Position numbers and translations under genes: made by a program
Shown here: piece by piece, positions 1 to 9,113 of the stretch
Position numbering within the stretch: the first letter of the stretch is position 1
Layout: each line of letters begins with the position of its first letter
The notes under the pieces: model-generated
Databases searched by the model: none
Told to the model about the DNA's origin: nothing
What the model saw: only the letters and a program-made list of their open reading frames with translations
Assembly: GCF_900092335.1 (NCBI RefSeq)
Contig: NZ_LT596208.1
Span: forward strand, 1,654,877-1,714,590
Origin: Corynebacterium phoceense
GTDB taxonomy: Bacteria > Actinomycetota > Actinomycetes > Mycobacteriales > Mycobacteriaceae
Length of the DNA stretch: 59,714 nt
Reading direction: 5' to 3'

Positions 1-198
1 TGGTACCGGCTGGGGCTCCCGCTGGTTCCACAGCAGGACCCCCGCGATGAGCACGAGGCCCGCCACGACGGCGGGGATGAGAGGCACGCGAAGGCGCGGG
101 CGCGGATACTCGACGTTGAGCAGCTCTTCTTCCCCCGTCGGCGCCAGCAAGTCAGCCAGCCTCCCCGCGCCCGAACGCTGCGACGCATTCTGGCCCAT
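1..198 (-). CDS. comEA: ComEA family competence protein, N-terminal part (cut by window edge)
   Basis: Reading down from an ATG at 198 there are 66 open codons to the window edge. The product begins MGQNASQRSG and has one hydrophobic stretch (roughly residues 39-58, PLIPAVVAGLVLIAGVLLWN) after a polar N-terminus, as expected for a membrane-anchored ComEA. The helix-hairpin-helix DNA-binding part would lie outside the window, so the call rests on the topology and on position directly after degV, the usual corynebacterial order degV-comEA-comEC. The in-frame TAG at 214-216 is the degV stop, and no other good start lies between it and 198, so the start is well bounded. Without the C-terminal half the function is an inference. 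Confidence 0.6.
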   Translation of the reverse strand, partial: MGQNASQRSGAGRLADLLAPTGEEELLNVEYPRPRLRVPLIPAVVAGLVLIAGVLLWNQREPQPVP

Positions 199-213
199 GC
201 GGCCCAGAATAAA

Positions 214-1077
214 CTACTTCTGCGGAGGCTTCCACCCGAACGTCGTCTTATGCGCAGGCTTCGGGTCCGGCCCCTGCTCACAGCTAAAGACTACGGACAC
301 GCCCAGCGCGCCGGGGCCCGTGTGGACCGCCATGACGTCGCCTAGCGGCATGACCATAAACGTCGAGTCCGCTGGCAGCATCTGCTCAAGCAGCCCCCGC
401 AGCGTCTCCGCCGCGGCCTCCGCCTCGTTGTGCTGGATGGCCACGAAGCACGGCTCACCCTGCGCGCGTTCCTGGATGAGCTCCGTGAGCTTGGTAAAGG
501 CCTTGGTCTGCGTGCGCGTCTTGCCCACGAGCTCCAGCTTGCCGTTCTGGATCGCGAGAATGGGCTTCGTGGCCAGCAGCGCCGTGGACAGCACCATCGT
601 GGCCGTGGAGATGCGCCCAGACTTGCGCAGCTCCTCCGTGGAGTGGACGTAGACCCACGTGCGCCCGCGGTCGAGCGTGTTCTGGGCCGCGTCGTAGCAG
701 TCGTCGAGGCTCGCGCCGTCTTGCGCTAGGCGCGCCGCGGCCATCGCCGCAGCTCCCAGCACCATGCCTGCGGTCCCCGAGTCGATGACGCGCACGGTAT
801 CTGGGAAGACGCCCGAAGCCGTCACGGCCGCGGACCACGTGGAGGACAGCTCGCGCGACAGGTGCAAAGCCACTACCCCATCGTCGTGGGCGCGCTCCAT
901 CTGGCGGCCAAACGCCGCGGCGAGCTCCAACGCCGAGAGCCCCGAGGTCGAGGTCTCCGTTTGTCCGTCCTTGGCTTCGGACTCCATGACGTGGAGGTCG
1001 AGCACCGTGATATCGAGTTCCTCGCAGATGTCTGCCGGCAGACCCGCGGAGGAGTCAGTGACTACGCGTACGGCCAC
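214..1077 (-). CDS. DegV family fatty-acid-binding protein
   Basis: A 287-residue protein opening with V-A-V-R-V-V-T-D-S-S, the N-terminal beta strand and TDSSAGLP motif of DegV proteins. The DegV family binds a fatty acid and partners fatty acid kinase in some bacteria. The central segment RKSGRIS and the later TKPILAIQNGKL are also typical of the fold. The GTG start at 1077 overlaps the last base of the gpmB stop (TAGTG), which suggests translational coupling. The longer open frame to 1140 runs into gpmB and lacks family similarity. The gene sits between gpmB and comEA on the same strand. Confidence 0.87.
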   Translation of the reverse strand: MAVRVVTDSSAGLPADICEELDITVLDLHVMESEAKDGQTETSTSGLSALELAAAFGRQMERAHDDGVVALHLSRELSSTWSAAVTASGVFPDTVRVIDSGTAGMVLGAAAMAAARLAQDGASLDDCYDAAQNTLDRGRTWVYVHSTEELRKSGRISTATMVLSTALLATKPILAIQNGKLELVGKTRTQTKAFTKLTELIQERAQGEPCFVAIQHNEAEAAAETLRGLLEQMLPADSTFMVMPLGDVMAVHTGPGALGVSVVFSCEQGPDPKPAHKTTFGWKPPQK

Positions 1078-1775
1078 TAGATATCCGCCCCGCCGTCGCC
1101 GGATACGCGCGCGCCCATGTTCCAGCCGTCGAAGTACCACGTCGCCTCAGCGACGTTGGTCTCCGTAAAGCAGGCTGGTGCCAGCGGCGTCTCCGGATTA
1201 AACCGCGGCCGCGCGGTGAGCTGCGACCAGTGCGTATTCTTCAGGCCTGAGAGCATGCCAAACTGCGCGACATCAAGCCCCAGCAACTGGCAGGTGAGCG
1301 CCGAGATCGCGCCGCCGTGCGCCACGATGAGCACGGCATGGTCATTCCACTCGGGATAGGACTCCATGAGCTCGTCGATGACGGGACGTGCGCGGCGCGC
1401 GACGTCGACACGGGACTCGCCGCCCGGCGGTGCCCACGTGGGATCGTGGCGCCATATGGCGCGCGCACCGGGAAACTCCTCATCGATGTCTACAGAACGC
1501 CGGCCTTGCCAGTCGCCTAAGTTGGTCTCGCGCAAGCGGGCATCGGAAAGCACCGGCACGCCCAAGGCCTCGCCGATGACGCGCGCGGTCTCTGCGGCCC
1601 GGCGTAAGTCCGAAGCCAGGATGCGGGTGATGCCTTTGTCTGCGAGCAGACGTGCCGCCGCCTCGGCCTGCGTGTAGCCCAGCTCGGACAGTTCGGTGTC
1701 CAAGTGGCCTTGCATGCGCCCAGTGGCGTTATGGGTGGTCTGACCGTGGCGGATCAGAATGAGGCGGCGGGACAT
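1077..1775 (-). CDS. Histidine phosphatase / phosphoglycerate mutase-like protein
   Basis: A 232-residue member of the histidine phosphatase superfamily. The catalytic R-H-G motif is at residues 8-10 (LILIRHGQTTHN) and the second catalytic histidine is near residue 153 in IVAHGGAISAL. In actinobacteria the gene next to rsfS and nadD is usually annotated as a gpmB-like phosphoglycerate mutase, although many relatives are general phosphatases, for example acting on glucosyl-3-phosphoglycerate. The substrate cannot be read from the sequence. It starts with ATG six bases after the rsfS stop and overlaps degV by one base, so it lies in a tight operon. Confidence 0.85.
   Translation of the reverse strand: MSRRLILIRHGQTTHNATGRMQGHLDTELSELGYTQAEAAARLLADKGITRILASDLRRAAETARVIGEALGVPVLSDARLRETNLGDWQGRRSVDIDEEFPGARAIWRHDPTWAPPGGESRVDVARRARPVIDELMESYPEWNDHAVLIVAHGGAISALTCQLLGLDVAQFGMLSGLKNTHWSQLTARPRFNPETPLAPACFTETNVAEATWYFDGWNMGARVSGDGGADI
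1539..1551. repeat. Iterated 13-mer GGCATCGG(C/A)AAGC (first of 13 copies)
   Basis: Form C (GGCATCGGCAAGC or its complement) starts at 4683, 10367, 11173, 14595, 22760, 27769, 29652, 41962 and 48788. Form A (GGCATCGGAAAGC) starts at 1539, 10686, 44342 and 53856. Six read on the plus strand and seven on the minus strand. All lie in coding sequence, in different reading frames (for example LADA, GIGK, ASAS). Shorter relatives occur at 33128, 38091 and 38161. Confidence 0.9.
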
Positions 1776-1781
1776 GATGGT

Positions 1782-2252
1782 TTAGTACTCTTCCTCGTCT
1801 TCCGGCGCGGGGCCAGCAAGCGGGATGTCCTCGATATCGGAGACTTCGCGGGTGTTAACCTCGTTGCTCCACTCGCCGGGACGCTCGGGCGTTTCAATGC
1901 CCTCGATGTCGATGAGCGGGCAGTCGTGGTAGAGACGGTCCAAGCCATAGTAGTCGCGCTCGCCCTCGCGCTGGACGTGGACCACGATGTGGCCGTAGTC
2001 GAGCAGCACCCAGCGGTTTTCGCGGTTACCCTCGCGGCGCTTGGGCTCAAAGCCTGCGGCGGTGAGTTCGTCTTCAACTTCCTCGACGATGGCGGCGACC
2101 TGGCGCTCCGTCTCCGCAGACGCGATGACAAAGACCTCGGTGATGGCAAGAACGTCAGAGACGTCAATGGCGGCGATGTTCTCGCCGAGCTTTTCATCCG
2201 CGGCCTTCGCAGCGATCTCCGCCATGCGGCGGGCGGTGTCCGTAATAGACAA
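1782..2252 (-). CDS. rsfS: Ribosome silencing factor RsfS
   Basis: A 156-residue protein of the Iojap/RsfS family, which binds ribosomal protein L14 and blocks subunit joining during starvation. Visible family blocks are the DVSDV...TEVFVIASAET segment near residues 30-50, WVLLDYGHIVVHV near 83-95, and a following RDYYGLDRLY. The TTG at 2252 is chosen as start because AGAGGA lies at good spacing before it and because the protein then begins at the first conserved helix. The open frame extends upstream to 2531 but without similarity. The acidic C-terminal tail (APEDEEEY) is extra. It lies between nadD and gpmB, the standard order. Confidence 0.9.
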   Translation of the reverse strand: MSITDTARRMAEIAAKAADEKLGENIAAIDVSDVLAITEVFVIASAETERQVAAIVEEVEDELTAAGFEPKRREGNRENRWVLLDYGHIVVHVQREGERDYYGLDRLYHDCPLIDIEGIETPERPGEWSNEVNTREVSDIEDIPLAGPAPEDEEEY

Positions 2253-2325
2253 TTGTGTTCCTCTAATGGTCGTGAATTGGTTATTTCTAGTTTCCCACGG
2301 CCTGGCCATTTTTCCTAGTTCAGCA

Positions 2326-2937
2326 CTAGTTAAGGCCCAGCACGCGGTTCTGGTTGGGAAGGTAGAGATGGTTCTTGGCCATATACTGCACGACCCCGTC
2401 CGGCACGAGGTACCACACCGGCTGGCCGGCCTTCGCGCGCGTGCGGCAATCCGTGGAGGAAATCGCCATGGCGGGGATATCAATGAGCGTAATTGTGGCG
2501 TCCGCCGGCAGCATGTCTTTCGTGAGCTCATAGCCCGGACGGGTCACGCCCACGAAGTGCGCGAGCTCAAGCATGAGCTCCCAGTCATGCCACGAGGTAA
2601 TGGAGGCCAAGGCGTCCGCGCCCGTGATGAAGTAGAGCTCGGCACCCGGGAAGAGCTTGCCGATGTCCCGAAGCGTATCGAGCGTGTAGGTCTCGCCCTC
2701 CCTATCGATGTCCACGCGGGAGACGCGGAAGCGCGGGTTGGACGCCGTCGCAATGGTCGTCATGATGTAGCGGTGCTCCGCGTCCGTGACGCCGGTCTTT
2801 TGCCACGGCTGGCCGGTGGGCACGAAGATGACCTGCTCGAGATCGAAACGGTGAGCGACCTCGCTGGCCGCGACGAGGTGGCCATTGTGGATGGGATCAA
2901 AAGTGCCACCCATGATGCCAATGCGCTGTGCAGTCAT
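2326..2937 (-). CDS. nadD: Nicotinate-nucleotide adenylyltransferase NadD
   Basis: A 203-residue enzyme that adenylates nicotinate mononucleotide in NAD synthesis. The nucleotidyltransferase signature [12 protein letters not shown] is at about residues 10-21, and the C-terminal ISSTDCRTR block matches the ISSTxIR motif. The ATG at 2937 ([11 protein letters not shown]) agrees with family N-termini. An in-frame ATG at 2946 would add three residues. Neither has a clear ribosome binding site. The gene lies 22 to 31 bases after cutinase-family gene 1 and precedes rsfS. Confidence 0.92.
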   Translation of the reverse strand: MTAQRIGIMGGTFDPIHNGHLVAASEVAHRFDLEQVIFVPTGQPWQKTGVTDAEHRYIMTTIATASNPRFRVSRVDIDREGETYTLDTLRDIGKLFPGAELYFITGADALASITSWHDWELMLELAHFVGVTRPGYELTKDMLPADATITLIDIPAMAISSTDCRTRAKAGQPVWYLVPDGVVQYMAKNHLYLPNQNRVLGLN

Positions 2938-2968
2938 GGATGGCATTGTAACCGCTGGGGGTAGCCGC

Positions 2969-3889
2969 CTAACGCGCCTGGTCGATCCAACGGCCGACGG
3001 CGTCTGCCACCTGGTTATCCCACTGGGACCACCACTGGAAGTAGCGGCCGTGGTTGCCGCCGTTGCCGCGCGAGGCCATGAGCGTGCCCACGGAGGTATC
3101 ACACACGCCGTCCTGCGGCAGGCAGTAGTTGATGCGGTTCGGCGTGCCGGCCGCGGTCACCGTGTTGAGCGGGGTCCAACCCAGCGGGCCGCCCTCAGTG
3201 GCGGTGTTGCCCACCGTGGTGGGGTCGCCCTTGCGCGTCATGGGGTTGCCCATGTAGACCGCGCCGGCGAGCTGACCGCGAGCGGCGAGCTCCTTCTCGT
3301 GCTCGGCGAGGACCATCGCGCCCTGGGAGAAGCCCGTGAGGATGTACTTCGGGCGGCAGCCGGAGGCGCGCTCGTAGCCGTTGATGGCGTTCATAACACC
3401 CTTGCGGCCAGTCTGCACGGAGTAGTTGAACTGGTTGGCCGCGGAAATCGCTGTGTTCAACACCGGGGAGGCGTACTGCGCAAGGATGGCGATGACGTCT
3501 CCAATGCCCTGCGGCAGTCCCACATCCGGCACCGTGTAGGCCGGGTACGTCGCCGGGTAGTCCTGCGGCGTAAGCCCCAGGACGTAGACCGAATTCATGA
3601 CAGACGCGCCGCCGTGCGTGGCCTGGTAGCGCGACTCCACCGTGCGCAACATGGCGCGGATGGTCTCGCCCTCCCAGCCGTTGGAAGCGTACGGCGCGCC
3701 AGCAGAGTACCACGTGGGGTAAATCTGGCTGTTTTGCCCGGAGCCGCGGGCCGCAACCACAACGACGGCCGGGCATACGTCTGCCTTCGCTTCCGGTACG
3801 TTGAGGGTCGCCGGAGCGGCAATGAGGGCGAGAGCAGCGGCTGCCGATGCCGCCAGAGAGCCAAACTTGGCTGAAATGTGTTTAAACAC
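2969..3889 (-). CDS. Secreted cutinase-family serine esterase (copy 1)
   Basis: A 306-residue secreted alpha/beta hydrolase of the cutinase family. Residues 1-36 are a Sec signal peptide (basic start, Ala-rich core, PEAKA-D cleavage region). The mature enzyme starts [14 protein letters not shown] with the first disulfide Cys. The nucleophile is in GFSQGA (about residue 180), the acid in DGVC, and the histidine in NHGRYF near the C-terminus. The start is GTG at 3889. Mycobacterial and corynebacterial relatives hydrolyse esters and can act on cell-envelope lipids, but the substrate here is unknown. A related copy lies just upstream. Confidence 0.85.
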   Translation of the reverse strand: MFKHISAKFGSLAASAAAALALIAAPATLNVPEAKADVCPAVVVVAARGSGQNSQIYPTWYSAGAPYASNGWEGETIRAMLRTVESRYQATHGGASVMNSVYVLGLTPQDYPATYPAYTVPDVGLPQGIGDVIAILAQYASPVLNTAISAANQFNYSVQTGRKGVMNAINGYERASGCRPKYILTGFSQGAMVLAEHEKELAARGQLAGAVYMGNPMTRKGDPTTVGNTATEGGPLGWTPLNTVTAAGTPNRINYCLPQDGVCDTSVGTLMASRGNGGNHGRYFQWWSQWDNQVADAVGRWIDQAR

Positions 3890-3932
3890 GGCGTGAAAAC
3901 CTTCCCAGTATTTTCTTATTCGCTAGGACACC

Positions 3933-4766
3933 CTACTGGTTTGGAACTCTATGTGCACGTTGGACTTCCTGTGAATTTTTCACCCATCCGGCCAGCCTGT
4001 CAGCAAAGTACGCATCTGTGACGCGTGGGGTTTCAAAGTAACTAGCGTGCACTTCCATTTTGGTCTGCAGCGCGTCCACCGCGTTCGGCACCGTCGGTCG
4101 GCAGATAACGTCCCCGCCCAGACAGTAGTTCACCGACTTCGGCGAATGCCACGGCACCGGATTGCCCATGTACATCGCCCCCTTGACGCGGTCTCCCAGC
4201 TTCTGCTCCAGCGCCGTGCCGATGACGGCGCCCTGCGAGAAGCCGACCACGATATAGTCAGGATGGCACCCTGTCGCGGCCTCCCGGGCATGCAAGAAGC
4301 CCGGCGCGTTCCGCGCACCCCGCACCACCGAGTCAATCGCACCCACCGTCGTGCCATACGCAAGCTCCGGCAGCGGATGCTCCTCGAGCACGCTGCTCAG
4401 CCGCTCCGTGGTCTGGCTCGACGTAAGCCGCTCGCCGTCCTTGGCGAGCGGCGGCAGGTTCATCGCCGCCGGGTACGTGTGCTCGTCGAGCCCCAGCACC
4501 TCCGCGTCGTCGAAGAGTCCCGGGTGGCGCTCCTCCGCCAAGTGCAGCAGGCCCGCGATATTCGGCCCCTCGTAGCCGTTGGACATCCGCTCGCCATAGC
4601 GCGCGGGTCCCAGGAAATCCCCGTGCTCCGGGTCCTGGTCCGAGCCGCGCGCCGCGACAATGGTCACCGCAGGGCACACCTCGCTTGCCGATGCCCCCGG
4701 CACCGCTGCCGCTGCCGCGGCGGCGGAGAGCACGGATACTACCACCGCACAGCGCACGCGTTTCAT
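3933..4766 (-). CDS. Secreted cutinase-family serine esterase (copy 2)
   Basis: A 277-residue secreted esterase related to the neighbour at 2969-3889. It has a signal peptide (MKRVRCAVVVSVLSAAAAA, cleavage after ASA), mature start SEVCPAVTIVAARGS, nucleophile motif VVGFSQGA, acid motif GGDVIC and a histidine in VHASYF. The triad and the two disulfide-type Cys positions are conserved, so it should be active. Its ATG directly follows the proA stop (TAGATG), implying co-transcription and coupling with proA. One copy of the 13-mer GGCATCGGCAAGC falls across the signal-peptide end. Confidence 0.85.
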   Translation of the reverse strand: MKRVRCAVVVSVLSAAAAAAAVPGASASEVCPAVTIVAARGSDQDPEHGDFLGPARYGERMSNGYEGPNIAGLLHLAEERHPGLFDDAEVLGLDEHTYPAAMNLPPLAKDGERLTSSQTTERLSSVLEEHPLPELAYGTTVGAIDSVVRGARNAPGFLHAREAATGCHPDYIVVGFSQGAVIGTALEQKLGDRVKGAMYMGNPVPWHSPKSVNYCLGGDVICRPTVPNAVDALQTKMEVHASYFETPRVTDAYFADRLAGWVKNSQEVQRAHRVPNQ

Positions 4767-6047
4767 CTACGGCCTCGTCTGTCCGGATCCCTGCAGGATC
4801 CACTTTGTCGAGGTGAGCTCCGGCAGCGCCATGGGCCCACGCGCGTGCAGCTTCTGCGTGGAAATACCAATCTCCGCGCCCATGCCGTAGACCTCGCCGT
4901 CCGTGAACGCCGTCGACGCGTTGAGCATAACCGCCGCCGCGTCGACCTCGTTGGCAAACTTCATGAGGACATCGGCGTCCTGCGCAGCGATGGCCTCCGT
5001 GTGGCCTGTCGAGAACCGCGCGATATGGGCAATCGCGCCATCGACGCCCTCGACGACCGCGGCGCAGATATCCAGCGACAGCGACTCGTTCGCCCACTCT
5101 TCCTCGGTCGCCTCGAGCGCATTCTTCACTCCGAAGCCCTCAAGCTCCGCCACGCGCCCGTGAATGGTCACGCCCGCATCTTGCAGCGCCGCGATGACGC
5201 GTAGCTTCTCCGCGTCCGGCAGCGCCGCGTCGAGGAGCACCGTCTCCGTGGAATTACACACGGACGGCCGGCGCGTCTTGCCATTGATGACCATCGCAAT
5301 CGCCTTGTCCACATCCGCGCTCTTATCGACGTAGAAGTGGCAATTACCCGTGCCCGTCTCGATGGCCGGGACCGTCGCGTTCTCCACCACCGCGTTGATC
5401 AGCCGCGCCGAGCCGCGCGGGATGACCACATCGACAAGCCCACGCGCCGTGATGAGGTCGTGGACCGAGTCATGCGATTCGCACGGCAGCAGCTGCACTG
5501 CCTCGCGTGGAAGGTCGAAGTGCTCAAGGGTGTCCTGGAGGATCTCCACGAGCTGCTCGTTGGAGTTGCGTGCGGACTTAGATCCGCGCAGCAGCGGCAC
5601 GTTGCCAGACTTGAGCGCAAGGCCAAAGGCATCCACCGTGACGTTCGGGCGGGCCTCGTAGACCATGCCCATGACGCCGAGCGGCACGCGCACCTGCTTC
5701 ATCTGGATGCCGTTGTCCATGGTGTGGCCCCGCAGTACCTCCCCTACTGGGTCCTGCAGGGCGGCGACCTGGCGCAGGCCGCCGGCGATACCTTCGACGC
5801 GCGTGGCGTCAAGCGAGAGCCTGTCGATTAAAGAATCATTCATCCCGGCCGCGCGGCCAGCGGCGACGTCGCGCTCATTGGCCTCGAGGATCTCAGGGGT
5901 GCGGGCCACCAGGTTTTCAGCGGCGCGCAGAAGAATCTCATTCTTGCGCGGGGTAGAAAGCTGCGCGAACCGCGGCGCAACTTTCTTCGCCTGACGTGCC
6001 AGGTTTAGTACTTGGTCTCGTTCTTCATCGCGAGTGAGTTGGCTCAT
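4767..6047 (-). CDS. proA: Gamma-glutamyl phosphate reductase ProA
   Basis: A 426-residue enzyme of the aldehyde dehydrogenase superfamily that reduces gamma-glutamyl phosphate to glutamate semialdehyde, the second step of proline synthesis. Family blocks are [16 protein letters not shown], the [11 protein letters not shown] motif and [11 protein letters not shown] with the catalytic Cys. The ATG at 6047 gives [12 protein letters not shown], the expected length. The start lies 23 bases inside the end of the ABC ATPase gene, so there is no separate intergenic promoter. ProA may therefore be read from the iron-transport transcript or from a promoter inside the ATPase gene. Confidence 0.95.
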   Translation of the reverse strand: MSQLTRDEERDQVLNLARQAKKVAPRFAQLSTPRKNEILLRAAENLVARTPEILEANERDVAAGRAAGMNDSLIDRLSLDATRVEGIAGGLRQVAALQDPVGEVLRGHTMDNGIQMKQVRVPLGVMGMVYEARPNVTVDAFGLALKSGNVPLLRGSKSARNSNEQLVEILQDTLEHFDLPREAVQLLPCESHDSVHDLITARGLVDVVIPRGSARLINAVVENATVPAIETGTGNCHFYVDKSADVDKAIAMVINGKTRRPSVCNSTETVLLDAALPDAEKLRVIAALQDAGVTIHGRVAELEGFGVKNALEATEEEWANESLSLDICAAVVEGVDGAIAHIARFSTGHTEAIAAQDADVLMKFANEVDAAAVMLNASTAFTDGEVYGMGAEIGISTQKLHARGPMALPELTSTKWILQGSGQTRP

Positions 6048-6777
6048 GAGGCTCAAGCTTACTGAAGTTAGCCTCGACAGGACAGACCATGGGCACGCCT
6101 TCGTCATCGATGACTCGAGCGCGGATGCCATAGACCTCACCCAACAGCTCGGTGTTCAGCACCTCTGCGGGCGTTCCATGGGCATGCACGCGGCCGCCGT
6201 GGAGAACCACGAGCTCATCGCAATAGCGCGCGGCCAGGTTGAGATCATGGATAGCTACCAACGCCACCGCCCCGCGGGAGACCTCCTTGCGCAAGGTATC
6301 CAGCAGATGCACCTGGTGGCGCAGGTCGAGCGCGGAGGTCGGCTCATCCAACAGCATTAGATCCGGCTCGCGGGCCAGCATCTGCGCCACGGCAACGAGC
6401 TGGCGCTGGCCGCCCGAGAGCTGGTGGACGTAGCGGTGCGCGAGATGCACGATGCCGAGCTTTTCGAGCGCCTCAACCGCCGATTCCAAGGCGTTGGCCG
6501 AGCCGCGCTTAGCGGAGATGACCACCGATTCAAAGGCGGTCAGGGAGGCGCTGGTCAAAAGGTCCTGCGGCACGTAGCCCACGGTGGCATCACCGGTATC
6601 GCACGTACCCGAAGTTAGTTTTTGGATGCCAGCGATGGTTTTGACCAAGGTGGACTTGCCCGCGGCATTCGGACCGATAAGGCCGACGATGGTGCCGGGG
6701 CCTGGTTCTGGGAGGTCAACGCCCTTTAGAACCTCCCGTTTACCAAAGTTCACGCATGCTTGTTCTACTTTCAGCAC
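6025..6777 (-). CDS. Iron-siderophore-type ABC transporter, ATP-binding protein
   Basis: A 250-residue ABC ATPase of the FecE/FhuC type. The Walker A motif is GPNAAGKST (about residues 35-43), the signature is LSGGQRQ, Walker B is [12 protein letters not shown], and the switch histidine is in VAIHDLN. The GTG start at 6777 overlaps the permease stop by seven bases, so the ATPase is coupled to it. It should power the permease at 6771-7859. Its 3' end contains the proA start. Confidence 0.92.
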   Translation of the reverse strand: MLKVEQACVNFGKREVLKGVDLPEPGPGTIVGLIGPNAAGKSTLVKTIAGIQKLTSGTCDTGDATVGYVPQDLLTSASLTAFESVVISAKRGSANALESAVEALEKLGIVHLAHRYVHQLSGGQRQLVAVAQMLAREPDLMLLDEPTSALDLRHQVHLLDTLRKEVSRGAVALVAIHDLNLAARYCDELVVLHGGRVHAHGTPAEVLNTELLGEVYGIRARVIDDEGVPMVCPVEANFSKLEPHEPTHSR

Positions 6778-7859
6778 TTGATCCTCCTCTTGGTGAAGAT
6801 GAGCAGCACGAAGAAAGGAACGCCAACAAGAGCGGTGATGATGCCGATGGGCACGGCAACGCCGGGGATGATGGTGATGGATACCGCGTGGGCACCCGCC
6901 AGCAGCATCGCGCCCGCTGCCATGGAGGCCGGAGCGAAGAAACGCTGATCCTCGCCCACCAGAAGGCGCGCCACATGTGGGCCAACCAAGCCGATGAAGC
7001 CAATGATTCCGGCGAAAGCAACGGCACTTGCGGCCAGCAAGGATGCCACCACGAGGGTGGAAACGCGCAGCCGCTGCACGTTGATGCCCAGCGCTGCCGC
7101 GCGCTCATCGCCCAGGCGCAGCGCCGTGAGCTTCCACGCGTTGAAGACGGTGAAGGGCACAGCGATGAGCAAGGTGGCGGCGATGATCAGGTTGGACACC
7201 CAGTTCGCGCGCTGCAGTGAGCCCATGGTCCAAAAGACGATCTGCTGCAGGGCCTCAGTCGAGGCGCTGTATTGCATCAGCGAAAGCAGCGCCTGGAAGA
7301 GGAATACCAGGGCGATGCCAAGCAGAATCATTGACTCCGCACTAGCGCCGCGCCACACCGCCGCACCTGCGACGATGGCCACAGCCACGAGAGCCGACAG
7401 CCAAGCGACGGCCGCGAGATTGAACTGCGGATTTCCCAGCACGGTCCAGCCCAACACGATGGAGGCCGCGCCACCGAAAGCCGCGGCGGCGGAAATACCC
7501 AAGGTGAAAGGCTCGGCCAAAGGGTTATCCAGAATGGTCTGCATGTGCGCGCCGGATAGCGCCAATGCGGCGCCGATGAGCACGGCCATAACCGACGCCG
7601 GTAGACGCAGGTTCCACAGGACCGTGCGGGTGGTTTCATCCACCTGGCCCGGTAAGAAAATGCCACGCAACATCTCCATCGGGGAAAGGTGAATCGGGCC
7701 GACCACCGTGGCGACAACGAAGGCCACGAAGGCCGCCAGCACCAGTCCACCGATGGTGAGTACCTTGCGTAAGTTATTGCTTCGGTACTCGGCGATTACC
7801 TGGTTGGTTTCGGTTTTCTGGTCAGTCTGCGAACGATCAGAAGAGGTCAAAAGTGCCAT
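6771..7859 (-). CDS. Iron-siderophore-type ABC transporter, permease (FecCD family)
   Basis: A 362-residue FecCD-family permease. After a polar N-terminus of about 33 residues there are roughly nine or ten hydrophobic segments. Family-typical stretches include NPLAEPFTLGISAAAAFG near residues 132-149 and FIGLVGPHVARLLVG, the loop that contacts the ATPase. A single permease gene implies a homodimer. The ATG at 7859 lies three bases after the binding-protein stop. The substrate is probably a ferric siderophore or heme-like ligand, which the sequence does not resolve. Confidence 0.92.
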   Translation of the reverse strand: MALLTSSDRSQTDQKTETNQVIAEYRSNNLRKVLTIGGLVLAAFVAFVVATVVGPIHLSPMEMLRGIFLPGQVDETTRTVLWNLRLPASVMAVLIGAALALSGAHMQTILDNPLAEPFTLGISAAAAFGGAASIVLGWTVLGNPQFNLAAVAWLSALVAVAIVAGAAVWRGASAESMILLGIALVFLFQALLSLMQYSASTEALQQIVFWTMGSLQRANWVSNLIIAATLLIAVPFTVFNAWKLTALRLGDERAAALGINVQRLRVSTLVVASLLAASAVAFAGIIGFIGLVGPHVARLLVGEDQRFFAPASMAAGAMLLAGAHAVSITIIPGVAVPIGIITALVGVPFFVLLIFTKRRIKC

Positions 7860-7862
7860 TTT

Positions 7863-9074
7863 CTAGTGCTTGTGTGCGTCTTTGGTGGTGAAGAAAACGC
7901 CGCTGTAGTCGATGGGCAGCCACTTGTCGTGGAAGTCAGCGAAGTCTTTTTCTGGGTCTAAGTCCTTGAAGGTTTCTGGGTGCATCCACACGGCAAACTG
8001 CTCCAGGGCGAAGACGTTGAAAGGCGAATCGTAGAACTGGTGGTAGACAGCATGGAAGTTGCCTTCCTTTGGGGCCTCAAGCTGATCAAAGCCCGGGGTC
8101 TTGAGCAGGCCTTCGAGGGTCTCCTGCGCCTTTTCTTCCTTGGCCGCGTAACCCATCTCCACGTGCGGCAGGACCTCCGGCTTTTCCGGGTTCTTGGCCC
8201 ATGCGCCGCCGGTGGCGATGATGTGCTCTGGCTGCTCAGCAAGCACCTTTTCTGCGGTAAGGTCTCCAGACTCGGTGTCCAGCAGGCTATCGCCCAGGTT
8301 CTCACCGCCGGCGGCATTAACCAGGTCACCTAGGTTAGAGTCCTTGACCGTGGAGCAGCAATCCTTCAGGCCCGCTGCGCGCCAGACCAGGGTGCGCGGC
8401 TTATTGCCCGCCTTTTCCGCGCGAGACTTGATGTCATCTACCTTGCCGGTGTAGAACTTGTTGAACTCTGCGGCCTTGTCCTCGTGACCGAAGAGCTGGC
8501 CGAAGACCTCCATGGACTTCGGGGTGTTTTCCAATGGCTTCTGGCGGAAGTCGGTGAAGACGTATTTCAGGCCGGCCTGATCCATCTTGTCTAGGAAGCC
8601 GGTCTTTTCCGCACCCTTCTTGTGGTCGAGGGTCATGACCACGACGTCCGGCTTTTGCGCGAGCAGGTTTTCGACGGTTACGTCGCCCTTGGCGATGTTG
8701 CCGATAGTCGGCAGATCCTTGTACGCCGCATTGGTTTCGGCGAACTTGGACTCGAAGCTGGGTGCAGCCTCATGCAAGTCCTTGCCGAGTGCAACGACGT
8801 GCTCGAGCGGATCCTCGCGGTTGAGGATCGAGGTAGCAAACACGCCGCGGCCCTCGCCCAGAACGATACGCTCAGGCTGCTTGTCGAAGGTGACCTCGCG
8901 GCCGGCGACGTCAGTGATGGCCAAAGCAGTGTCCCCCGCGGCGCCGGTAGAGCCGGTGGACGCGGAGGTGTCTTCGCTGTTGCTGCACGCGCTCAACGCA
9001 GTCGCGGATGCGAGCATGGCCAGGGTGGCTGCCGCAATGCGGACGGAGTACTTGGGCACGTTGAAATGGGTCAT
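7863..9074 (-). CDS. Iron-siderophore-type ABC transporter, substrate-binding lipoprotein
   Basis: A 403-residue lipoprotein of the periplasmic-binding-protein type 2 family (FepB/FhuD/BtuF-like). The signal peptide ends in a lipobox LSAC, giving a lipid-anchored Cys. The mature protein has AITDVAGREVTFDKQPERIVLGEG, typical of the first lobe, then PDVVVMT and a second lobe. The ATG at 9074 follows AAAGGA. The alternative start at 9101 would add nine residues before a good signal peptide. The promoter region carries a DtxR-like palindrome at 9114-9132, so iron repression is likely. It is the first gene of the transporter operon. Confidence 0.9.
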   Translation of the reverse strand: MTHFNVPKYSVRIAAATLAMLASATALSACSNSEDTSASTGSTGAAGDTALAITDVAGREVTFDKQPERIVLGEGRGVFATSILNREDPLEHVVALGKDLHEAAPSFESKFAETNAAYKDLPTIGNIAKGDVTVENLLAQKPDVVVMTLDHKKGAEKTGFLDKMDQAGLKYVFTDFRQKPLENTPKSMEVFGQLFGHEDKAAEFNKFYTGKVDDIKSRAEKAGNKPRTLVWRAAGLKDCCSTVKDSNLGDLVNAAGGENLGDSLLDTESGDLTAEKVLAEQPEHIIATGGAWAKNPEKPEVLPHVEMGYAAKEEKAQETLEGLLKTPGFDQLEAPKEGNFHAVYHQFYDSPFNVFALEQFAVWMHPETFKDLDPEKDFADFHDKWLPIDYSGVFFTTKDAHKH

Positions 9075-9113
9075 GAAAGAGAATCCTTTGCTCACAGTCA
9101 ATCCATAGATAAG

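Noticed and set aside
3878-3889. GTGTTTAAACAC palindrome at the start of the first cutinase gene
   Set aside because: It includes the start codon and has no matching context, so it may be chance in an AT-rich start region.
4767-5204. Plus-strand open frames opposite proA
   Set aside because: They are shadows of proA, whose catalytic and nucleotide-binding blocks are clear on the minus strand.
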